Part shown: piece by piece, positions 40,308 to 48,939 of the stretch
Numbering within the stretch: the stretch's first letter is position 1
Layout of the letters: each line of letters begins with the position of its first letter
DNA from: Affinundibacterium macrobrachii
GTDB lineage: Bacteria; Pseudomonadota; Gammaproteobacteria; Burkholderiales; Burkholderiaceae_D
DNA length: 64,000 nt
Reading direction: 5' to 3'
Assembly: GCF_014652415.1 (NCBI RefSeq)
Contig: NZ_BMYT01000001.1
Coordinates: 558,001-622,000, forward strand
Notes under the pieces: generated by a model
What the model was told of the DNA's origin: nothing
What the model saw: the letters and a program-made list of their open reading frames with translations, nothing else
Database searches by the model: none
Made by a program: the position numbers and the translations under genes

Positions 40308-41153
40308 ATGACGGCACAAATCATTAGCGGCACCCAACTTTCCCAACAAATTCGTGAAGACGTAACTAAACGTGCAGCAGCATTAACGGCGCAAGGCAAA
40401 CAGCCAGGTTTGGCAGTTATTTTGGTCGGCGAAAATCCTGCGTCACAAGTATATGTGCGTAACAAAGTCAAAGCCTGTGAAGATTGCGGCTTTTACTCAG
40501 TACTGGAAAAATACGACGCTGATTTGAGCGAAGCGACTTTATTAGCGCACATAGACCGCTTAAATAGAGATCCAAAGATCAATGGCATCTTGGTGCAACT
40601 ACCTTTACCTGCGCACATCAATGCGAATAAAGTAATTGAAGCGATTGCCGCAGAAAAAGATGTAGACGGCTTTCATATCAGCAATGCTGGTTTGCTAATG
40701 ACAGGTCAACCTTTATTCCGCCCATGCACACCGTATGGCGTGATGAAGATGCTGGAGTCTATCGACTACCCAGTACGTGGTGCGAATGCGGTGGTGGTTG
40801 GCGCTTCAAATATTGTCGGCAAACCACAAGCCATGTTGCTCTTGCAAGCGGGTGCAACCGTCACCATATGCAATTCTAAGACACGTGATTTGGGCGCCCA
40901 TACGCGCAATGCTGACATTCTCGTAGTCGCCACAGGCAAACGTAATATCGTCACGGCCGATATGGTGAAACCGGGTGCTGTGGTGCTCGACGTCGGCATG
41001 AATCGCGACGACGAAGGCAAATTATGTGGCGATGTGGATTACGCCAATGTCAAAGAAGTCGCTAGTTACATCACGCCAGTACCAGGCGGCGTCGGTCCAA
41101 TGACGATCACGATGTTATTAGTTAATACGATAGAAGCTGCAGAAAGAATTTAA
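40308..41153 (+). CDS. folD: Bifunctional methylene-THF dehydrogenase / methenyl-THF cyclohydrolase
   Basis: Interconverts one-carbon tetrahydrofolates with NADP+. The 281-residue protein has the complete family pattern: the catalytic lysine in [42 protein letters not shown], the Rossmann [12 protein letters not shown] and the C-terminal [11 protein letters not shown]. The M3 peptidase gene begins five bases after the stop, so the two are probably one transcript. Confidence 0.97.
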   Translation: MTAQIISGTQLSQQIREDVTKRAAALTAQGKQPGLAVILVGENPASQVYVRNKVKACEDCGFYSVLEKYDADLSEATLLAHIDRLNRDPKINGILVQLPLPAHINANKVIEAIAAEKDVDGFHISNAGLLMTGQPLFRPCTPYGVMKMLESIDYPVRGANAVVVGASNIVGKPQAMLLLQAGATVTICNSKTRDLGAHTRNADILVVATGKRNIVTADMVKPGAVVLDVGMNRDDEGKLCGDVDYANVKEVASYITPVPGGVGPMTITMLLVNTIEAAERI

Positions 41154-41157
41154 TACG

Positions 41158-43245
41158 ATGAGTGAAATGACGACCCAATCAGTTAGCACCACCAATCCGC
41201 TACTCGACTTTAGCGACCTTCCACGCTTTGATGCGATCTCACCAGAGCATGTCAGCCCCGCGATTGATCTATTATTAGCGGAATGCCGTACGGTGGTATC
41301 GCAATTAGAAGCGCCAATAGCAAACATTGATTGGGACAATTTCGTCACACCATTAGAAACCGTTACCGAAAAACTCGGCCGTGCTTGGGGTATTGTGAGT
41401 CACCTCAACTCGGTGCGCGATACGCCAGAGCTTCGTGCGGTCTACAACGAAAACCAACCCAAGGTCACCGAATTTTGGACTGAGCTTGGACAAAATCTGC
41501 ATTTGTACGAACACTACAAAGCATTAAGTGCGAGCGCTTCCTACCCGACGCTGAGTGCCGCGCGTAAAAAAATCATCAGTAATGCCTTGCGTGACTTCAA
41601 ACTCGGTGGTGCAGAATTAGCTGACGATAAAAAGAAACGCTACGCAGAAGTTCAGGAAAAATTGGCCGCCCTCTCCACCAAATTCTCTGAGAATGTGTTG
41701 GATGCGACCAATGACTACAAGTTGCTCGTCACCGATGTGGTCGAACTCAAAGGTTTGCCGGAAGAAGTTTTACAGGCGGCTCAACACGCCGCCGAACAAG
41801 ATGGCAAAACAGGCTATCAATTCAGCCTGCATTTCCCTTCGTATTTCCCACTCTTGCAATATGCTGAAAACCGCCAGCTACGCGAAACGATTTATCGTGC
41901 AAATGCGACCAAGGCATCAGAGCTAGGCGGACATCCTGAATGGGATAACACTGCCATCATCGAGGAGTTATTGAGCCTGCGCCAAGAAGAAGCCGAGCTA
42001 CTTGGCTACCAAAATTTTGCCGAAGTCTCGCTACTACCTAAGATGGCGGAGAGCGCCACCCAAGTCGAAAGCTTCTTGCTCGATTTAGCACACAAAGCGA
42101 AACCTTACGCAGAAAAAGATTTGACGGAGCTACGCCAATTCGCCCAGGAGCAATTTGGCATTAGCGACTTACAAGCGTGGGACACGACCTTTGTTTCAGA
42201 AAAACTCCGCGAACAACGTTACGCGTTTTCTGAACAAGAAGTGAAGCAATACTTCCCTGAGCACAAAGTCGTCGCTGGTTTATTCAATGTGATTCAAACT
42301 TTGTTTGGCGTGAATATCCAAAGCGATAGCGCCGCTACGTGGCATCCCGATGTGAAGTTTTATCGTGTCGAGCGCGATGGTGAATTGGTTGGACAGTTTT
42401 ATCTTGACCTCTATGCGCGCGCAGCCAAACAAGGTGGTGCATGGATGGACGATGCCCGCGCCCGTTGCCGCAAAGCGCATGGCATTCAAACACCGGTGGT
42501 TTATTTAACCTGCAACTTCAATGAACCAGTAGTGGTGGATGGCGTCACCAAACCAGCCACTTTCACCCATGATGAAGTGATTACCCTTTTCCATGAATTT
42601 GGACATGGACTGCACCAGCTCTTAACCAAGGTCGATGACATTTCGGTTTCTGGGATTTCTGGGGTTGAGTGGGATGCGGTGGAATTACCTTCCCAATTTA
42701 TGGAAAACTTCTGTTGGGAATGGGATGTCTTGCAACGAATGACCGCGCATGTTGATACCGGCGCTCACTTACCGCGCAGCTTGTACGACAAAATGATCGC
42801 CGCCAAAAATTTCCAATCTGGCTTACAAACACTGCGTCAAGTCGAGTTTGCCTTGTTTGATATGCGTCTTCATGATGGTAGCGCCCGTTCGGCCAACCTA
42901 AGCGTTGCACAAGTATTGCAACAGGTCAGAGATGAAGTGAGTGTTTTGCAACCACCCGCCTTTAACCGTTTCCAACATTCGTTTAGCCACATCTTCGCAG
43001 GTGGCTACTCTGCTGGTTATTTTAGTTATAAATGGGCCGAAGTTTTATCTGCGGATGCCTACAGCGCATTTGAAGAAGCAGCGCAAACTGAAGGCACCAG
43101 CTTATCTCGAAAAGTTGGTCAACTGTTTCAAACCGAGATTTTAGAGATGGGTGGATCACGCCCGGCCTTAGATTCATTTGTCGCTTTTCGAGGTAGGAAA
43201 CCGACTATCGATGCCTTATTACGCCATAATGGCATGATTCAGTAA
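41158..43245 (+). CDS. prlC: M3 family oligopeptidase (oligopeptidase A type)
   Basis: Cytoplasmic zinc metallopeptidase that degrades short peptides, including cleaved signal peptides. The 695-residue product has the zinc-binding motif LFHEFGHGLHQLL (first His about residue 479) with the downstream glutamate ligand in the GVEWDAVELPSQFMENF segment, all as in thimet oligopeptidases. It is nearly contiguous with folD. PrlC/OpdA naming follows family resemblance. Confidence 0.93.
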   Translation: MSEMTTQSVSTTNPLLDFSDLPRFDAISPEHVSPAIDLLLAECRTVVSQLEAPIANIDWDNFVTPLETVTEKLGRAWGIVSHLNSVRDTPELRAVYNENQPKVTEFWTELGQNLHLYEHYKALSASASYPTLSAARKKIISNALRDFKLGGAELADDKKKRYAEVQEKLAALSTKFSENVLDATNDYKLLVTDVVELKGLPEEVLQAAQHAAEQDGKTGYQFSLHFPSYFPLLQYAENRQLRETIYRANATKASELGGHPEWDNTAIIEELLSLRQEEAELLGYQNFAEVSLLPKMAESATQVESFLLDLAHKAKPYAEKDLTELRQFAQEQFGISDLQAWDTTFVSEKLREQRYAFSEQEVKQYFPEHKVVAGLFNVIQTLFGVNIQSDSAATWHPDVKFYRVERDGELVGQFYLDLYARAAKQGGAWMDDARARCRKAHGIQTPVVYLTCNFNEPVVVDGVTKPATFTHDEVITLFHEFGHGLHQLLTKVDDISVSGISGVEWDAVELPSQFMENFCWEWDVLQRMTAHVDTGAHLPRSLYDKMIAAKNFQSGLQTLRQVEFALFDMRLHDGSARSANLSVAQVLQQVRDEVSVLQPPAFNRFQHSFSHIFAGGYSAGYFSYKWAEVLSADAYSAFEEAAQTEGTSLSRKVGQLFQTEILEMGGSRPALDSFVAFRGRKPTIDALLRHNGMIQ

Positions 43246-43269
43246 AAATATTGTTTGGAGAATTTAACT

Positions 43270-43911
43270 ATGTTTGCGCCATCCACTATCAAACTTCGCT
43301 TGCAATCTGCGAGTCGTTTGTCTTTCGCCATCGGCGTGTTGGCACTGACAATCAGTTCAATGTCGGCACAAGCACAAATGTACAAATGGGTTGGCGCTGA
43401 CGGCAAGACTGTGTATAGCGACACACCGCCGCCAGCGAATGCAAAAAAATTGGGTACAAAAGCTTTAGATGGTGTTGCCAATATTTCCAACGTCAAACTG
43501 CCCGATACGCTTGCAGCTGCTGTTGCTAAAAATCCCGTTACTTTTTACTCTGCACCTAACTGTACTCCATGCAATGAAGCACGAAGCATGTTGAAACAAA
43601 ATGGTATTCCTTTTTTTGAGAAAACCATTACGACGACCGAAGACGTCAATAAGTTAAAGCAAGTCAGTGGCGACACCCAATTACCATTCATGCTCATCAA
43701 CAGAACAAAGTTTTCTGGATATGAATCGCAAGAGTGGCGCACCGGATTGAGCTCGGCAGGCTACCCAGAAACTAACATTTTGCCCAAAGACTACCGCTAT
43801 CCTGATCCCGAACCCGCGGCACCGCCACAAGCCACAAACGCCCCACAAGACGATACGCCAAAGCTCGTACCTCGCGCTAAATCGAGTTCACCGACTGGCA
43901 TTCGATTCTAA
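43270..43911 (+). CDS. DUF4124 and glutaredoxin-like domain protein, probably exported
   Basis: A signal peptide (SFAIGVLALTISSMSAQAQ) is followed by a DUF4124 domain (MYKWVGADGKTVYSDTPPP), then a glutaredoxin fold with the redox motif APNCTPCNEAR and TQLPFMLINR (cis-proline loop). About 213 residues, with a Pro-rich tail. The ATG at 43270 follows GGAG nine bases upstream; a TTG earlier in frame precedes that site. A periplasmic thiol-disulphide role is plausible, but no partner is visible. It is followed closely by holC. Confidence 0.83.
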   Translation: MFAPSTIKLRLQSASRLSFAIGVLALTISSMSAQAQMYKWVGADGKTVYSDTPPPANAKKLGTKALDGVANISNVKLPDTLAAAVAKNPVTFYSAPNCTPCNEARSMLKQNGIPFFEKTITTTEDVNKLKQVSGDTQLPFMLINRTKFSGYESQEWRTGLSSAGYPETNILPKDYRYPDPEPAAPPQATNAPQDDTPKLVPRAKSSSPTGIRF

Positions 43912-43920
43912 GTGAAGCAG

Positions 43921-44346
43921 ATGACGAGAGTTGATTTTCATAGTCAAGTAGCCGACAAGATTCACTATAGTTGCCGGCTGATACGCAAGGCGCGCGCTGC
44001 CAATTGTCAAATCATGGTACTTAGTGAAAACTTAGAACAGGCAACGCTATTGAACGATGCGCTTTGGGATTTTTCTGCTGTCGATTTTTTGCCGCATGTT
44101 ATGATTGATGATCCTCTGGCATCGCAAACCCCGATTGTGATTGCAACACAAATCGATAGCGCACTACCCCACCATGATTTGCTGATTAATTTGAGCCAAA
44201 TGTTACCGACCACATTTGCCCAATTTAATCGTGTGATTGAAGTTGTATCACAACAAGAAGACGATGCGAATGCTGCGCGTCAGCGGTTTCGTCTATATCA
44301 ACAACAAGGGATCAAACCCTCTCATATTGTCGCATCCGCATCATGA
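43921..44346 (+). CDS. holC: DNA polymerase III subunit chi
   Basis: Chi subunit of the clamp-loader complex, which bridges the replicase to single-strand binding protein. The 141-residue product starts MTRVDFHSQVADKIHY, the normal family N-terminus; a GTG three codons upstream is less likely. LPHVMIDDP and PIVIATQ are typical of HolC. The stop overlaps the next gene's ATG (ATGA). Confidence 0.9.
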   Translation: MTRVDFHSQVADKIHYSCRLIRKARAANCQIMVLSENLEQATLLNDALWDFSAVDFLPHVMIDDPLASQTPIVIATQIDSALPHHDLLINLSQMLPTTFAQFNRVIEVVSQQEDDANAARQRFRLYQQQGIKPSHIVASAS

Positions 44347-44864
44347 ACGAACAAATTGATGAAAGCATCCCAGTACTGACGGAAATTATTAGTGATTCCG
44401 ATGGCAAGCCAGCGAATCCGACACCGAAAGTACAAGAGTCGCATTTTCCTTTATCTGCACATACAAGCAATTTGGCCAAAGAGACTCCAATATCAAGCAC
44501 CATCAAGCCTGTAAATGCGGCGATCGCTGCAGCGAAAGAAATGCTCGCACAAGTCACAGAAATTCCGACCGCCGAGCTGCAAGCGGACGCGACAAACACC
44601 GAAGTCGCGCCAACCATGAGCGCTGAGCAATGGAAAGAACTTGAAGTAAGTGTGCGAGAAAATGTACTACGTCAAGTTCTATCGCGCGTCGATTTTGTGC
44701 TTGAACATCGTGTCAGCGATAGCTTGGCAGACGTGTTGCAAACAGCGGTTGATAAATTAGCCGATGAGATTCGCGTTGGCTTGCGCAATAGTATTGAAGA
44801 AGTGGTCAAACGTGCAGTGACGCAAGAGTTAAGCAAAATCAGTAACGGCGTTCGTAAGTCTTAA
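44343..44864 (+). CDS. DUF2486-like conserved protein downstream of holC
   Basis: A 173-residue protein with a disordered, acidic/Pro/Thr N-terminal half and a helical C-terminal half (WKELEVSVRENVLRQVLSRVDFVLEHRVSD and onwards) that could form a coiled coil. Such proteins follow holC throughout Burkholderiales and are grouped as DUF2486; the function is unknown. The overlapping ATGA junction with holC indicates coupled translation. Confidence 0.75.
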   Translation: MNEQIDESIPVLTEIISDSDGKPANPTPKVQESHFPLSAHTSNLAKETPISSTIKPVNAAIAAAKEMLAQVTEIPTAELQADATNTEVAPTMSAEQWKELEVSVRENVLRQVLSRVDFVLEHRVSDSLADVLQTAVDKLADEIRVGLRNSIEEVVKRAVTQELSKISNGVRKS

Positions 44865-44887
44865 CATTTGCCAGATTAGACTTATGT

Positions 44888-45397
44888 TTATCTGGAAACG
44901 CGAACGCTTAATTCTGGCATTTTCTCATCGAATGCAATACGCGTAGAAAACTTTGCCCGTTTCATCGGAAAACGGGAATGAAAATGCCTTACATTACCTG
45001 AGCCAGAAATCGCACGTCTAACAAATTGATAATAAGCTTCCATATCAACTACGTGAATGACTAAGAAATAGTCGATCTCACCCGAAACAAAATAACACTG
45101 CATTACCTCAGGCTCGTGATTCATACATGCCTCAAAATCGCGCATGTGTTCATCCGATTGATTTTGTAGAGAAATCTCCAAAAAAGCCAGCATGCCATAG
45201 CCAATAGAAAACGGATCTACCATTGCCACATCTGCACTAATCACGCCAGCATCGCGCAATGCTTTTATTCGACGCAAACAAGTTGGTTGAGAAATATGTA
45301 GCTTCTCGGCCAAGACACGCGTTGGCGTTTGATTGTCTTTCTGCAGCATATTCAGCAGCTTACGATCAATTTTATCTAGCGTATGAAATTTTGGCAT
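44888..45397 (-). CDS. Lrp/AsnC family transcriptional regulator
   Basis: A leucine-responsive-type regulator. From MPKFHTLDKIDRKLLNMLQ (45397) the protein is 169 residues. The AsnC helix-turn-helix is KLHISQPTCLRRIKALRDAG (about residues 29-48), followed by the RAM effector domain with the YFVSGEIDYFLVIHV core. A longer in-frame start would run through the cytochrome gene's terminator hairpin and is rejected. The controlled genes are not evident. Confidence 0.9.
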   Translation of the reverse strand: MPKFHTLDKIDRKLLNMLQKDNQTPTRVLAEKLHISQPTCLRRIKALRDAGVISADVAMVDPFSIGYGMLAFLEISLQNQSDEHMRDFEACMNHEPEVMQCYFVSGEIDYFLVIHVVDMEAYYQFVRRAISGSGNVRHFHSRFPMKRAKFSTRIAFDEKMPELSVRVSR

Positions 45398-45415
45398 AGC
45401 GCATCTCAGGATAAG

Positions 45416-45445
45416 AAAAAGGCTCGGACGATACCGAGCCTTTTT
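45416..45445 (-). terminator. rho-independent terminator after cytochrome c gene
   Basis: AAAAAGGCTCGG pairs perfectly with CCGAGCCTTTTT around ACGATA, 15 bases after the cytochrome stop. Confidence 0.88.
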
Positions 45446-45460
45446 CAGAAAATTCAAAGA

Positions 45461-45769
45461 TTATTTCAAACTCAAAATCCATTTAACCAAAGTCTTCGCT
45501 TCAGCTTCACTCACTTGTGCGTTTGCTGGCATTGGGATTGCACCCCAAACACCGCTACCCCCCTTGATTACTTTGGCAGCTAACTTGCCTTCTGCTGCTT
45601 TATCACCAGCATACTTTTTAGCGACATCTTTAAATGAAGGTCCTAGAATTTTTGCATCTACGCTATGGCAACTCATACAATTTTTAGATTTTGCTAAATC
45701 GGCATTTGCCATCGCAGAACCAGATGCCAACATCATTACACTTGCTGCAATCATTAAAGTCGTTTTCAT
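45461..45769 (-). CDS. Periplasmic class I cytochrome c (c-551/c5 type)
   Basis: Small soluble electron carrier. The 102-residue precursor has a signal peptide cleaved near SAMA-NA. The haem-binding CMSCH has cysteines 31 and 34 and His35, and the probable axial methionine lies in AIPMPAN (Met80). It resembles c-551/c-552 donors to terminal oxidases or to peroxidase. It is monocistronic, with its own terminator. Confidence 0.92.
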   Translation of the reverse strand: MKTTLMIAASVMMLASGSAMANADLAKSKNCMSCHSVDAKILGPSFKDVAKKYAGDKAAEGKLAAKVIKGGSGVWGAIPMPANAQVSEAEAKTLVKWILSLK

Positions 45770-45988
45770 AAGAATCTCCAGTTAAAAAATCGAATCTGTG
45801 TATTTTACCGCTTTTTACCTCAGCTTGAGACAAGTAACGCGATTCAATTGCATTGGTTGACCTTGATCATTTTAGACCCTATGATAAAGCACCATTGAGT
45901 CAGCTTGAAACAACATGAGGCATGATCAAGCTGCAAAGACATAGATACCATTTAATTCAACCATCGTATCGCTAACACCATAAACACT

Positions 45989-46219
45989 ATGAAACTTCTA
46001 GTCCCCGTTGTCGCACTGTATATTATGAAACTCCTTGAACTGAGCTTCATGGAGAATATTTCATGGTGGTGGATTAATGGCCTAGGATTATTTGCATTTC
46101 TCTGGTTTGAGTTTTTTGAACGTATGCTCGGTCTAGACAAGCGCAAAGACGAGATGTTGCATGAAAAAATGCGCAAAGAAAGACTCAAGCGCAGCTTCAA
46201 CGACAAAGCAAAAAAATAA
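45989..46219 (+). CDS. Small Trp-rich protein (TIGR04438-like)
   Basis: A 76-residue protein with a hydrophobic N-terminal helix, the motif SWWWINGLGLFAFLWF and a highly charged basic tail (KRKDEMLHEKMRKERLKR). This fits the small Trp-rich protein family described from betaproteobacteria, whose function is unknown. The next gene on the strand is a LysR regulator. Confidence 0.72.
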   Translation: MKLLVPVVALYIMKLLELSFMENISWWWINGLGLFAFLWFEFFERMLGLDKRKDEMLHEKMRKERLKRSFNDKAKK

Positions 46220-46300
46220 TTTCCTCGTCATCATGCCGTCGTCATTTATGGCTAAAAATCTGATCATCGCATAGATACTCACATCACAACTTCACATCGT

Positions 46301-47194
46301 ATGCACATCGAACTGCGCCAACTGAGATATTTTGTCGCAGTGGCAGAAGAACTTCATTTTGGCCGAGCAGCGCAAAAACTGCACATGACACAGCCGCCGC
46401 TATCGCAAGCGATACAAGGGCTGGAAGCTGAACTGGGCGCTGCTTTATTTCATCGTACGACGCGGCAAATTCAATTAAGCGCAGCCGGAGCAGTATTGTT
46501 GCCGGAAGCCAAACGACTGCTTGCACAAGCCGAATTATTGCCCGCGATTGCACAACATGCGGCAGCTGGCTCGATTGGTGAACTCAAGCTCGCCTTTATT
46601 TCGATTGCAGACTACAGCATCTTGCCGCCGACACTTAGACAGTTTCGCCAGCATTTTGAACAAGTCAAGATTGTGCTCAGTGAAGCAACCACTGATCGTC
46701 AACTCGCATTATTGGAAAACGGCGAAATTGACGTTGGGCTGCTAATCCCACCAATACCTGAACGATTGCAAGATGTCCTGCACTATCGCCAACTTCGACG
46801 TGAAAATCTGATTCTCGCTTTACCAGATGGTGCAGAGAAACGGCCATTTCCATCCAAATTATCGAGCTACAAAGATTTGCCTTTAATCTTGTTTCCGCGC
46901 AAAATTGCGCCTGCTTTACACGACACTATTTTGGGGTGTTTTCGCGAGGCTGGTCTAACCCCAGTGATTGCACAAGAAGCGATCCAAATGCAAACAATTA
47001 TTGCGCTGGTTTCCGCCAATATGGGGATGGCCTTAGTACCTGAATCGGTCGCCAATTTACAGCGTGCCGGAGTACATTATCAACGCTTGGAATTGTCTCA
47101 ATCGATGCAAGATAGTGTTGAACTTGGTATCGCATGGCGCCGTGATAGCAATTCCCCCGTTATTCAAGCCTTCTTAGACCTTTTAGAAAAATAA
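46301..47194 (+). CDS. LysR family transcriptional regulator
   Basis: A 297-residue LTTR. The N-terminal winged helix (MHIELRQLRYFVAVAEELHF, then AAQKLHMTQPPLSQAIQGLE) is followed by a substrate-binding effector domain (IGELKLAFISIADYSILP onward). Its stop is four bases before lgt, an unusual arrangement that suggests shared transcription rather than the typical divergent target. The inducer is unknown. Confidence 0.92.
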   Translation: MHIELRQLRYFVAVAEELHFGRAAQKLHMTQPPLSQAIQGLEAELGAALFHRTTRQIQLSAAGAVLLPEAKRLLAQAELLPAIAQHAAAGSIGELKLAFISIADYSILPPTLRQFRQHFEQVKIVLSEATTDRQLALLENGEIDVGLLIPPIPERLQDVLHYRQLRRENLILALPDGAEKRPFPSKLSSYKDLPLILFPRKIAPALHDTILGCFREAGLTPVIAQEAIQMQTIIALVSANMGMALVPESVANLQRAGVHYQRLELSQSMQDSVELGIAWRRDSNSPVIQAFLDLLEK

Positions 47195-47198
47195 ACTC

Positions 47199-48065
47199 AT
47201 GTTGGATCATCCAAATTTTAATCCTATCGCGCTCGATCTCGGCTTTTTCAAAATCCACTGGTACGGCATCATGTATTTGGTGGCATTCGCGCAATTCATC
47301 GTGCTAGGACGTCTACGTCTACGCATGCCACATGTGGCAACGCGAGGTTGGACCAAAGAGCATATCGACGACATGCTGTTTTACGGTGTACTTGGCGTGA
47401 TTGTTGGTGGACGCATGGGTGAAGTTATTTTTTATCAGCCTATGTATTTCCTACAAAATCCACTCGAAATTTTTATGGTGTGGAAAGGTGGTATGTCATT
47501 TCACGGTGGCTTCTTAGGTGTTTTAATTGCGATGTCATTATGGGCAAGACAAGCGAAAATGCCCCTGGCTTATGTGTACGATTTCATCGCCCCGCTCGTT
47601 CCATTAGGCTACGCTGCTGGTCGCTTTGGTAATTTCATCAATCATGAATTACCAGGTCGGATGGCATCAACAGATCTTCCTTGGGCAATGAATTGGCCAG
47701 GTGTCGCCTATCCAGTCCACCCATCACCTCTGTATCAAATGCTGGTTGATGGGATTCTACTGTTCATCATTGTTTGGCTGTTCGCTCGAAAAGCCCGCCC
47801 TGCACTCGCGGTTGGTGCCGTGTTTGTGATGTTATATGGCTGCGCTCGCTTCTTTACCGAATACTTCCGCACACCTGACTATGAAGTCAATTTGCTTGGT
47901 ATCACGATCTCAGCTGGACAGATGCTCTCCCTGCCGATGATTTTAGTGGGCGCACTGTTACTGTGGTTAGCTTATACTGGCAAATTCACTCCAGTACAAT
48001 CCTCTTCTGTGTCAGTCGAGACCAACAAAGCAGCCAGTTCAAAAAGTAAAAAGACCAAAAAATAA
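47199..48065 (+). CDS. lgt: Prolipoprotein diacylglyceryl transferase
   Basis: Inner-membrane enzyme that attaches diacylglycerol to the lipobox cysteine of prolipoproteins, the first step of lipoprotein maturation. The 288-residue protein has seven predicted helices, the GGMSFHGGFLGVL segment with the essential histidine, and the Lgt signature GRFGNFINHELPGR. The tail is Lys/Ser-rich. Two direct repeats lie just downstream. Confidence 0.96.
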   Translation: MLDHPNFNPIALDLGFFKIHWYGIMYLVAFAQFIVLGRLRLRMPHVATRGWTKEHIDDMLFYGVLGVIVGGRMGEVIFYQPMYFLQNPLEIFMVWKGGMSFHGGFLGVLIAMSLWARQAKMPLAYVYDFIAPLVPLGYAAGRFGNFINHELPGRMASTDLPWAMNWPGVAYPVHPSPLYQMLVDGILLFIIVWLFARKARPALAVGAVFVMLYGCARFFTEYFRTPDYEVNLLGITISAGQMLSLPMILVGALLLWLAYTGKFTPVQSSSVSVETNKAASSKSKKTKK

Positions 48066-48075
48066 ATCCAAGCAG

Positions 48076-48128
48076 CAATCTCACGCACTTTCAAGCAATC
48101 TCACGCACTTTCAAGCACTCTCATGCAC
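48076..48128 (+). repeat. 20-bp tandem repeat, 2.6 copies
   Basis: CAATCTCACGCACTTTCAAG occurs twice head to tail (48076-48095, 48096-48115), followed by a partial diverged copy CACTCTCATGCAC. It lies between lgt and the enoyl-CoA hydratase gene, and looks like recent slippage. Confidence 0.8.
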
Positions 48129-48149
48129 ACCAAAAAGCGAAACTAGAAG

Positions 48150-48923
48150 ATGGATAATATTCGATGCGATATAGAAGGTAATCTCGCCTTCATTACAATC
48201 TCTAATCCTGATCGACTCAATGCACTCAACATGGCGATGTGGAATGCACTCACAACACATTTCACCGCATTGAATCAAAATCAGGATCTACGCTGCATCA
48301 TTATTCGCGGTGCGGGTGGCAATTTCGCTGCGGGTGCGGACGTGCAAGAATTCGCCACGGTGCGCAACACACTTGCCGATGGTATGCGTTATCACAATCA
48401 AGTGATTGCAGCGTCGCTAAAAGCCATCAGTGAATGCCAACATCCGGTAATTGCTGCAATTGAAGGTGTGTGCGTGGGTGGTGGTTTAGAGATCGCGATT
48501 TCATGTGATATCCGCATCGCATCACCAGGCGCGCGCTTCGGCATTCCGATCAATCGATTAGGTTTTCCACTAGCGCCCAAAGAATTGCAAAGCTTACTGG
48601 GTCTAGTTGGCAAAGCTGTCGCTTCTGAAATCTTACTCGAAGGTCGCATACTCAACGCGATCGAGGCCAAGCAAAAAGGTTTGGTACAACGACTATCAGA
48701 TGATGTTCCAACCGAGGCACGCGAGACTGCTGAGAGAATCGCACTAGGTGCACCATTGGCGGCACGATTAAACAAAAAATTTATTCGTCGACTTAGCTTT
48801 GTGCCTGAGCGGCTCAGTGACGAAGAACAACTAGAAGCCTTCTCTTTTTTACAAACCGAAGATTACCAAGAAGGTGTATTAGGTTTCTTAGCCAAAAAGG
48901 TTCCAGTGTTTACTGGTAAATGA
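48150..48923 (+). CDS. Enoyl-CoA hydratase/isomerase family protein
   Basis: Crotonase-fold enzyme acting on acyl-CoA thioesters. The 257-residue product has the oxyanion-hole segments GAGGNFAAGADVQEFA (about residue 55) and GVCVGGGLEIAISCDIRIA (about 105), plus RFGIPINRLGFPLAP. Typical hydratase glutamates are not all obvious, so the precise reaction is open. It lies 16 bases before the malonyl-CoA synthetase gene, so a shared role in short- or dicarboxylic acyl-CoA metabolism is likely. Confidence 0.85.
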   Translation: MDNIRCDIEGNLAFITISNPDRLNALNMAMWNALTTHFTALNQNQDLRCIIIRGAGGNFAAGADVQEFATVRNTLADGMRYHNQVIAASLKAISECQHPVIAAIEGVCVGGGLEIAISCDIRIASPGARFGIPINRLGFPLAPKELQSLLGLVGKAVASEILLEGRILNAIEAKQKGLVQRLSDDVPTEARETAERIALGAPLAARLNKKFIRRLSFVPERLSDEEQLEAFSFLQTEDYQEGVLGFLAKKVPVFTGK

Positions 48924-48939
48924 TCACAAGCTAATTGAT

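Noticed and set aside
45398-45457. Upstream start extending the Lrp regulator by 20 codons
   Set aside because: It would start upstream of and run through the cytochrome c terminator hairpin.
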